NCBI RefSeq assembly: GCF_047149785.1
Contig: NZ_BAAGBE010000001.1
Span: 2,480,001 to 2,544,000 of the forward strand
Origin: Nitrobacter sp047149785
GTDB lineage: Bacteria > Pseudomonadota > Alphaproteobacteria > Rhizobiales > Xanthobacteraceae
Direction: 5' to 3'
DNA length: 64,000 bases
Shown: in pieces, positions 58,338 through 64,000 of the stretch
Layout of the letters: every line of letters starts with the position of its first letter
How positions within the stretch are numbered: position 1 is the first letter of the stretch
Program-made: the position numbers and the translations under genes
The notes under the pieces: generated by a model
What the model saw: only the letters and a program-made list of their open reading frames with translations
Database searches by the model: none
Told to the model about the DNA's origin: nothing

Positions 58338-58465
58338 TTAGACCTTCACGCCATGCTTGCGGCGTGCCCGGCAAAGGCCCGCGCGCCGGGCCTCTGATAT
58401 CGGGCACCGTCCCCCTTTGCAAGAACCCGCCGCCGTGTCGCCGGCAAATATCGCGCCCGACGCCG

Positions 58466-60121
58466 TCAACTACTGCCCCGGCGCGACAGGAGTCCGCGCA
58501 ACCCTCCGGCTTGACGCGCGACCGACGTGTTTTCTTCAGCGAATCCGTCGTTTTGCGAGCCTTCGTCGACCCCGGGATCATCGGGAGCGCGAACGATCGG
58601 AATGACGGCGGGAATATCGGATCCGCCGGGTTTGCCCGTGTCCGACTGGGTTTGAAAGGCCGGCGAGGTCGCGGCCTCGACTCCGGGCGATGCCGATTCG
58701 ACCGCAACTGCCGGGGCTGCGCCATCCGGGGGGACAGAATGCTCGTTCGGAAATGCCGCGGGCAAGGCTTCGACGCGCGGCGCATCTCCGGCGATCTGCT
58801 CCGGAACTTCGGCCTCGACCAAGGCGGGTCGGCTCGACGGCAGCGCCGCCAGCGGGGTCTGCCACTGAAACGCATCGAGCCGTCCTGTCACCGGCGAAAC
58901 CGGGCGCCAATGATCCGACACATACCCATCTGCGGTCCACACCGGATCGTGCAGGGCGCGCACGGCCCGCAGCGTCCAGGCGCGCGCCCGGCCGCTGTCG
59001 CCGCGTTCGCTATGCTCGATTTCGGCCATCAGCATCGCAACGCGCTGGGTCGGGGCGGCGATCAGCGGCTCCAGAACCTGGCGGGCCCGGACGAACTCGC
59101 TGGCATCGATCGCCGCGCGCGCAATCGCCATCGCGCCTTCGGGATGACCCGGCGTTTTTTCCGCCAGCGTCTCGACGCGCGCCAGCCGCTCCCGCGCGGA
59201 ATCGCCGGGCATGACATGAGCGTAGGCATCGGCAAGATCGGGATGCGGCTGCGCCAGCCACGCGGTTTCGATGAGCCGCATTGCGCGCCGCATCTGATTC
59301 GTTTCGCTCAGATACTTGCTTGCAAGCACCACCGCCGGAACGAGCGTCGGGGCAAATTTCACCGCCTCCATCACGGCATTGCGCGACGCGTCGCGATCCG
59401 ACTGTTCGAGCTCCAGCGCCCGCGCGGTCAACAGCACGCCACGCTGACGACGATACACCGCCTTGTCGATCAAGCCCGATGCGACGTTCTTGTCGAGGAT
59501 GGCGAGCGCGCCGGCCCAGTCGGCCCTGGCGCAGCGGAAACCCAGCGCGGCCTGCGAGGCCCATATCGAGGACGGAGAAACTTTAAGCGCCTCCTCCGCG
59601 ATCGCCACCGCGGCCGCGCGATCGTCGGCCCGTTGGGCTTCGATGAAAAGTCCGCGCAAGCCCAATAACCGCGTATCCGCCCGTTCGGCCATGGCGCGGA
59701 ACGCGCGCTGCGCTCGGTCCGCATTGCCATCGAGTTGCGCCGACTGAGCGTGCAACAGCAGCGCCAGCGGGTCGTGCGACACCAGGCGCCGGGCCACCCT
59801 GGCATGGCTGCGTGCAGCCGCGGCGTCGCCGTGACCGATCGCAAGCAATCCGCGGGTAATCGCATCCCGGCCGCGCGCGGTCCGGCGCTCCCGGCGCGCC
59901 CGCCGGATGCGTTTCGGCGCGAGCCACAGCCCCCGCACGATGCTCCACACCAGCACGGTCGCGACCACAAGCAGACCCAACCCGAGCGCGAAAGCCGGCA
60001 GCGTGGTCTCGATTCGCCAGACATCCCACGACATCACGATCGTGCCGGTCTGATCGGCGACCCAGGTGGCGCCCAATGCCGCCAGCGCAATTAGAACGAG
60101 GAACAGGATAATACGGAACAT
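58466..60121 (-). CDS. hemY: HemY-like protein with TPR repeats
   Basis: A 551-residue inner-membrane protein of the HemY N-terminal family. Two helices lie in the first 75 residues (IILFLVLIALAALGATWVAD; LPAFALGLGLLVVATVLVWS) with the VMSWDVWRIETT segment between them. A TPR-like superhelix (about 100-410) follows, with HARVARRLVSHDPLALLLHA and YLSETNQMRRAMRLIETAWL. The last 130 residues are Pro/Ala-rich. The name reflects its place beside hemCD; an enzymatic role in haem synthesis is not established. It starts seven bases after the mitofilin-like gene. Confidence 0.9.
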   Translation of the reverse strand: MFRIILFLVLIALAALGATWVADQTGTIVMSWDVWRIETTLPAFALGLGLLVVATVLVWSIVRGLWLAPKRIRRARRERRTARGRDAITRGLLAIGHGDAAAARSHARVARRLVSHDPLALLLHAQSAQLDGNADRAQRAFRAMAERADTRLLGLRGLFIEAQRADDRAAAVAIAEEALKVSPSSIWASQAALGFRCARADWAGALAILDKNVASGLIDKAVYRRQRGVLLTARALELEQSDRDASRNAVMEAVKFAPTLVPAVVLASKYLSETNQMRRAMRLIETAWLAQPHPDLADAYAHVMPGDSARERLARVETLAEKTPGHPEGAMAIARAAIDASEFVRARQVLEPLIAAPTQRVAMLMAEIEHSERGDSGRARAWTLRAVRALHDPVWTADGYVSDHWRPVSPVTGRLDAFQWQTPLAALPSSRPALVEAEVPEQIAGDAPRVEALPAAFPNEHSVPPDGAAPAVAVESASPGVEAATSPAFQTQSDTGKPGGSDIPAVIPIVRAPDDPGVDEGSQNDGFAEENTSVARQAGGLRGLLSRRGSS

Positions 60122-60128
60122 CTGAAAC

Positions 60129-61424
60129 CTATGGCGCTGGTTTGGTCAGCGCCGTCATCGCGTCGGCTGCGAATTGACGCGACGCGGCAAGGGCGGCATC
60201 GTGTGCGTCGGCCCTGGCGATCCAGGGCTCGGCGGCGGTGCGGTCGGCCGAAGGGAGCGTTTTCAATTCTGCCTTCGCGGCGGCAATATCATTTTGCCGC
60301 GCAGACGCCGCGATCCGCGCAACCGTCGCGCTTGCGGACTCCGTGTGCGCACCGTCGATGCGTTCGATATGCACCAGACGTGCGGCGCCTTCCTGTAGCC
60401 TGCTCACGATGCTGCCGGTTGTCGCCATGACCGGCGGCGGTGCCGGCGCGATCTTCGGCACGATCGCAAGCAATTCGCGGCACAGCACGTTCGCGCTCGG
60501 CACGCCCGAATCCGCGAACACCTCCAGCGGCTTCAAGGTCTCAGGATCGGCGATCAGAGCCTTCGATGCCGCCAGCAGATCGCCATAGGGCTGCCCCTGG
60601 CGCACCGCCACATTCAGCAGCGTTGCGGCCATGGCCCGGCGAAGCGGCACGTCGTCGGCCACGGCCGGCCCGTGCTTGGTTGCCTCGGCGCTCAGAGTTT
60701 GCGTCGTCTGCTCGACCTGATGCTCGACCTGGGCGAGCCGCGCGCTGAGGGCTGCAAGATCAGACGCGTCGTCGGCGTCGTGCGGCGCGGTCGCGCCCTC
60801 TTTCAACCCCGCAGCCAGCTTGTCGGACTGACCGCGAACAGCCGCCAGTTCACCGTGCAAGGATGCAACCGATTTTTCCAGGGCATCGATGCGCGCAGCA
60901 GTGGCCGGGTCGGACGCCGGAGCAGCCGGCTTGCCGGCCTTGGACTCGATGCTCGCTATCCGGTTCGAAAGATCCCCGAATTGCGCCATGCTGACTTGCG
61001 GCGCGGAAGCGGAGGGTGACGGAGGCCAGCCCGCCACCCACGCACCGCCGATCACGGCGCCGGCGGCAATCGCGCCGCTGAGCGCACCAAATACGGCCGA
61101 CAAGGCGCGGGAGCGCGGGGGCGGAGCAACCGCCTGCCCGGAGATGAACTGGTCATCGCCAGCCGCTTTATCCGCGTCGCCGGAACCAGGCTCATCCGCC
61201 ATCCCCAAGGCTCGGTTGGGTTCGAGGTCTGCGGCAGACGAGTGGTTGTGCCAGCCCCCCTCCTGCGTCGCGTCATCTTGCCTGTTATCGGCGGCTCCGT
61301 CCGAAAGCCCCGAAGCGGCTTGATCCGCCTCCTTGGCGCCTTCAGTCGTTTCAATGTCCGTGGCAGGCGAGTGCTTCTGCGAGCTCCCCTCCTGCAACGC
61401 GTCATCGTGCCTGTCATCTGCCAT
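60129..61424 (-). CDS. mitofilin/COG4223-like membrane protein
   Basis: A 431-residue protein: an acidic, low-complexity N-terminal region (1-95), one membrane helix (about 105-135, AVFGALSGAIAAGAVIGGAW), a coiled coil (about 145-250) and a C-terminal helical domain. This is the architecture of alphaproteobacterial mitofilin relatives that shape intracytoplasmic membranes. The acidic region contains an imperfect duplication: DDRHDDALQEGSSQKHSPAT versus DNRQDDATQEGGWHNHSSAA, about 45 residues apart. ATG 61424 has GGGGAA eight bases upstream. It lies between hemD and hemY, the usual order. Confidence 0.88.
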   Translation of the reverse strand: MADDRHDDALQEGSSQKHSPATDIETTEGAKEADQAASGLSDGAADNRQDDATQEGGWHNHSSAADLEPNRALGMADEPGSGDADKAAGDDQFISGQAVAPPPRSRALSAVFGALSGAIAAGAVIGGAWVAGWPPSPSASAPQVSMAQFGDLSNRIASIESKAGKPAAPASDPATAARIDALEKSVASLHGELAAVRGQSDKLAAGLKEGATAPHDADDASDLAALSARLAQVEHQVEQTTQTLSAEATKHGPAVADDVPLRRAMAATLLNVAVRQGQPYGDLLAASKALIADPETLKPLEVFADSGVPSANVLCRELLAIVPKIAPAPPPVMATTGSIVSRLQEGAARLVHIERIDGAHTESASATVARIAASARQNDIAAAKAELKTLPSADRTAAEPWIARADAHDAALAASRQFAADAMTALTKPAP

Positions 61425-61547
61425 CGTCACGGTTCCCCATTGCGGCGACACATCAGTATCAGATCGAGACCCCTCTCCCTATTACCCTATTATCCCGATT
61501 ACGGGCGCAACGCATCAACTACCGCGCCGGCGGCCGCACCGCACAAT

Positions 61548-62294
61548 TCACCGCGATAAAGGCTGCAACGCGCCATCGAGCGCCTCCAATACCGCATTTT
61601 CGGCCGGCGCGCTCGCCACCACGACACGGGGAGCGCCGGCATCGCGCAGAATTGAGGCAACAGCTCCGGAGATACAGCATTGCGGAATCGCCAAAGCCGA
61701 TATTTCAACGCCACCGACGCGAACGGCATCCAGAAATGCGCGGGCGCTGCGTCGCGAGTAATGCAGCACCGCCGAGATCCGGTGGGCGGCAAATGCATCG
61801 CAGACGTCGCGGGCGAGATTCGCCACCGGCGCCATCCGGTAGCAGATCGCCGTGACGACGGCCAAACCGCGCGCTCCGAGTTCTCCGGCGAGATCGCATG
61901 ACCGGTCAGCCGCTGCGAGATAAAGTATTCTGGCCCCCTTCGGCAGGGTTTTGGCGCGAACGCTGTTGATGATGAGGTCGCGCAACGCAATCGCGTCTCC
62001 GCCCGCCGCGGCCACGTTGTGGAAGCCGGCATCGCGCGCCGCCTCCGCGGTATGCCGGCCGACCGCAAACACAGCCAGCCTCAGCAGCGACTCTTTCCCC
62101 GGATGGGCAGCGAGCGCGCGCAAGGCGTTGGCGCTGGTTACGATGACGGCATCATAGCCTGCATGTGGGTCGATCTCGAAAGCGACCGGCTCGAAACGCA
62201 GCACCGGCGACAGCAGAACCTCGAACCCCCTCGCACGGAGCGCCGCGGCCGTGGTCTCGTTGTCCGGTTCAGGCCGTGTGACGAGAACCGCCAT
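61548..62294 (-). CDS. hemD: uroporphyrinogen-III synthase
   Basis: HemD, 248 residues, closes and rearranges hydroxymethylbilane to uroporphyrinogen III. The family is poorly conserved, but VLVTRPEPDNETTAAALRAR at the start, VIVTSANALRALA, AVGRHTAEAARDAGFHNVAA and the C-terminal ISAVLHYSRRSARAF are recognisable. The enzyme acts directly after HemC. Its ATG is three bases downstream of the hemC stop, so the two are co-translated. The next gene (mitofilin-like) starts 123 bases after its end. Confidence 0.93.
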   Translation of the reverse strand: MAVLVTRPEPDNETTAAALRARGFEVLLSPVLRFEPVAFEIDPHAGYDAVIVTSANALRALAAHPGKESLLRLAVFAVGRHTAEAARDAGFHNVAAAGGDAIALRDLIINSVRAKTLPKGARILYLAAADRSCDLAGELGARGLAVVTAICYRMAPVANLARDVCDAFAAHRISAVLHYSRRSARAFLDAVRVGGVEISALAIPQCCISGAVASILRDAGAPRVVVASAPAENAVLEALDGALQPLSR

Positions 62295-62297
62295 GAC

Positions 62298-63248
62298 TCA
62301 TGCCCCGGCGAACAGCGTGAAGAACTTCTCGCCGGCGCGCTCGCGCAGTTCATGCGCCGCGTCGGCGCCGAGCGCGATCGCATCGGCGCGCGCGCCCTCG
62401 CGCGTGGTCTCGTAGGACTCCTTGCCGTCGGGAGAAATGATGAGACCGCGGAAGTGAACGCGCTCGCCGTTGACGCGGCAATGGCCGCCAATCGGCGTAC
62501 GGCAGGAGCCGTCGAGCAGCGCCAGAAAGCTGCGCTCGGCGCTCAGCGCCACTTCCGTATCCGAATCGCCGATCGCCTTGACGAAGGAATTGATGCGGTC
62601 ATCCTCACGGCGCGACTCGATCGCGATGGCGCCCTGCCCGACCGCGGGCAGGAATTCGTCGACCTCCAGAACCCGCGTCGCCTTGTCCTGCAGTCCGAGG
62701 CGATTGAGGCCGGCCAGCGCCAGCAGCGTGGCGTCCGCTTCTCCCGCCGCGATCTTGCGCAAGCGCGTCTCGACATTGCCCCGCAGCGAGTTGACCTTGA
62801 GATCAGGACGCAGCCGCAGCACCATGGCCTGCCGCCGCAGCGATGCGGTCCCGACCGTCGCGCCTGCCGGCAGATCGTTCAACGAACCGGCATGCGGACT
62901 GATGAAGACGTCGCGCACGTCCTCGCGTGGCAGAAACGCCGGCAGCCAGGTGGCGTCGGGCAGAAACGTCGGCACGTCCTTGGACGAATGCACCGCGAAG
63001 TCGATGGAGCCAGCCAGCAGGGCTTCCTCGATCTCCTTGGTGAAGAGACCCTTGCCGCCGACATCGAGCAGCGGACGATCCTGAATCGCGTCGCCCGAGG
63101 TGCGGATGGTCTTGATGACGATCCGCCCGGGCTCGACCCGATGCGCCCGCGCCAGCCGGTCACGCACCTCGTGGGCCTGCGCCAGCGCAAGCGGGCTGCC
63201 CCGGGTGCCGATCGTCGCCAGAATGTCTGTCTCACCCGAGGATTGCAC
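62298..63248 (-). CDS. hemC: hydroxymethylbilane synthase (porphobilinogen deaminase)
   Basis: HemC, 316 residues, polymerises four porphobilinogens. The dipyrromethane cofactor cysteine is C249 in LLDGSCRTPIGG, and the catalytic Asp is D91 in HSSKDVPTFL. TIGTRGSPLALAQAHEV near the N-terminus, LLDVGGKGLFTKEIEEALL and TASLRRQAMVLRLRPDL are the other signatures. It is the first gene of hemC-hemD-mitofilin-hemY and is transcribed divergently from tsaD over a 90-base gap. Confidence 0.97.
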   Translation of the reverse strand: MQSSGETDILATIGTRGSPLALAQAHEVRDRLARAHRVEPGRIVIKTIRTSGDAIQDRPLLDVGGKGLFTKEIEEALLAGSIDFAVHSSKDVPTFLPDATWLPAFLPREDVRDVFISPHAGSLNDLPAGATVGTASLRRQAMVLRLRPDLKVNSLRGNVETRLRKIAAGEADATLLALAGLNRLGLQDKATRVLEVDEFLPAVGQGAIAIESRREDDRINSFVKAIGDSDTEVALSAERSFLALLDGSCRTPIGGHCRVNGERVHFRGLIISPDGKESYETTREGARADAIALGADAAHELRERAGEKFFTLFAGA

Positions 63249-63338
63249 GCCAGGACCTCATAATGCTACGCGAAGAGAGACAGGGAAACGCTGGTTTGCG
63301 GGATAACGCAAGACCCATAATCTAGGTGCGATATATCG

Positions 63339-64000
63339 ATGCTGGTGCTAGGGATCGAGACCACCTGCGATGAAACCGCAGCCGCCGTGGTCGAGCGCCA
63401 GGCAGACGGCCATGCCCGGATTCTCTCCAACGTCGTACGTTCGCAGACCGCAGAACACGCCCCCTATGGCGGCGTGGTTCCGGAAATCGCGGCGCGCGCC
63501 CATGTCGATCTGCTCGACGGCATCGTCGCCAGCGCCATGAAGAAGTCGGGCGCGGACTTTCCCCAGCTTTCCGGGGTCGCCGCCGCCGCCGGACCCGGCC
63601 TGATCGGCGGCGTCATCGTGGGGCTGACCACCGCCAAGGCGATCGCGCTGGTTCATCGCTTGCCTTTGATCGCGGTCAATCATCTCGAAGCCCACGCGTT
63701 GACGCCGCGGCTGACCGGCCTGCTCGAATTTCCCTACTGCCTGTTCCTCGCCTCCGGCGGCCATACCCAGATCGTCGCGGTGCTCGGCGTCGGCGACTAT
63801 GTACGGCTCGGCACCACGGTCGACGACGCCATGGGGGAAGCCTTCGACAAGGTGGCGAAGATGCTCGGCCTGCCCTATCCCGGCGGTCCGCAGGTCGAGC
63901 GCGCGGCAGTGAACGGCGACGCCACGCGATTCAATTTCCCGCGACCGATGCTCGGTCGCCCCGACGCCAACTTCTCGCTCTCCGGCCTGAAAACCGCCGT
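63339..64000 (+). CDS. tsaD: tRNA N6-threonylcarbamoyladenosine transferase, 5' part
   Basis: The first 220 codons of TsaD (YgjD/Gcp), which with TsaB and TsaE makes the t6A modification of ANN-reading tRNAs. The ATP/ASKHA start is LGIETTCDETAAAVV, the metal His pair lies in VNHLEAHAL, and FLASGGHTQIVAVLG, TVDDAMGEAFDKVAKMLGLP and FSLSGLKTAV follow. The frame runs off the window. The ATG at 63339 gives the normal N-terminus; no other frame fits. Its order, divergent from hemC, is usual for this family of bacteria. Confidence 0.97.
   Translation, partial: MLVLGIETTCDETAAAVVERQADGHARILSNVVRSQTAEHAPYGGVVPEIAARAHVDLLDGIVASAMKKSGADFPQLSGVAAAAGPGLIGGVIVGLTTAKAIALVHRLPLIAVNHLEAHALTPRLTGLLEFPYCLFLASGGHTQIVAVLGVGDYVRLGTTVDDAMGEAFDKVAKMLGLPYPGGPQVERAAVNGDATRFNFPRPMLGRPDANFSLSGLKTA

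Overview
The window looks like chromosomal DNA of a high-GC alphaproteobacterium of the Bradyrhizobiaceae/Nitrobacteraceae (Nitrobacter, Bradyrhizobium, Rhodopseudomonas, Afipia group; the genus cannot be fixed from reading alone). The reasons are a GcrA cell-cycle regulator, the alphaproteobacterial order hemY / mitofilin-like / hemD / hemC / divergent tsaD, a Cox11-type oxidase assembly factor, HWE-type histidine kinases, CtrA-like TTAA-N7-TTAA sites, and many intergenic palindromic repeats of a kind common in this family. I see no phage, insertion sequence, CRISPR array or rRNA. Two tRNAs are present: Ala(CGC) and Thr(CGT).

Layout. 1-8.8 kb: a partial M23 peptidase, a decaying TRAP-type remnant with a frameshifted DUF1850 gene, glycerate kinase, a DUF3307 membrane protein, a cyclic-nucleotide-binding membrane protein overlapping a DUF6537 gene, a Cox11 copper chaperone fused to a cytochrome c domain, an HWE kinase and a PepSY peptide. 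9-17.4 kb: NnrS, a lone receiver, a Crp/Fnr regulator, TypA, argF/argD with a readable promoter, and GcrA. 17.4-24.2 kb: the phosphate regulon phoR, pstS-C-A-B, phoU, phoB with a clear Pho box. 24.2-40 kb: envelope and signalling genes (YbhN-like flippase family, OmpA/BON protein, polysaccharide deacetylase, GGDEF/EAL protein, MtgA, caspase-like protein, Na+/H+ antiporter), rpmF, and the isoprenoid genes ispA and ispG. 40-51.5 kb: zur, a marR-emrA-emrB efflux operon, mutS, an FAD amine oxidase, a GNAT with a CtrA-like site, ppa, folD, DUF167 and yggT. 51.9-58.3 kb: tRNA-Ala, an autotransporter with ten 19-residue repeats, an SDR, TerB, a Cys-rich secreted peptide, an orphan gene and tRNA-Thr. 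58.4-64 kb: haem genes hemY, hemD, hemC and the 5' part of tsaD.

The most unusual items are the Cox11-cytochrome c fusion (6143-7021), the stand-alone DUF6537 protein coupled to a cNMP sensor (4080-5650), and a family of at least nine composite palindromic repeats. The 3' hairpin of these repeats changes sequence between copies while keeping its pairing, and two copies supply the stop codon of the neighbouring gene. Other palindromic families are interspersed with them, in places nested or back to back. Several regulatory sites can be read directly: a Pho box before pstS, a sigma-70 promoter with tandem 13-mers before argD, palindromes before the Crp/Fnr and MarR genes, and a sigma-70 promoter before tRNA-Ala.
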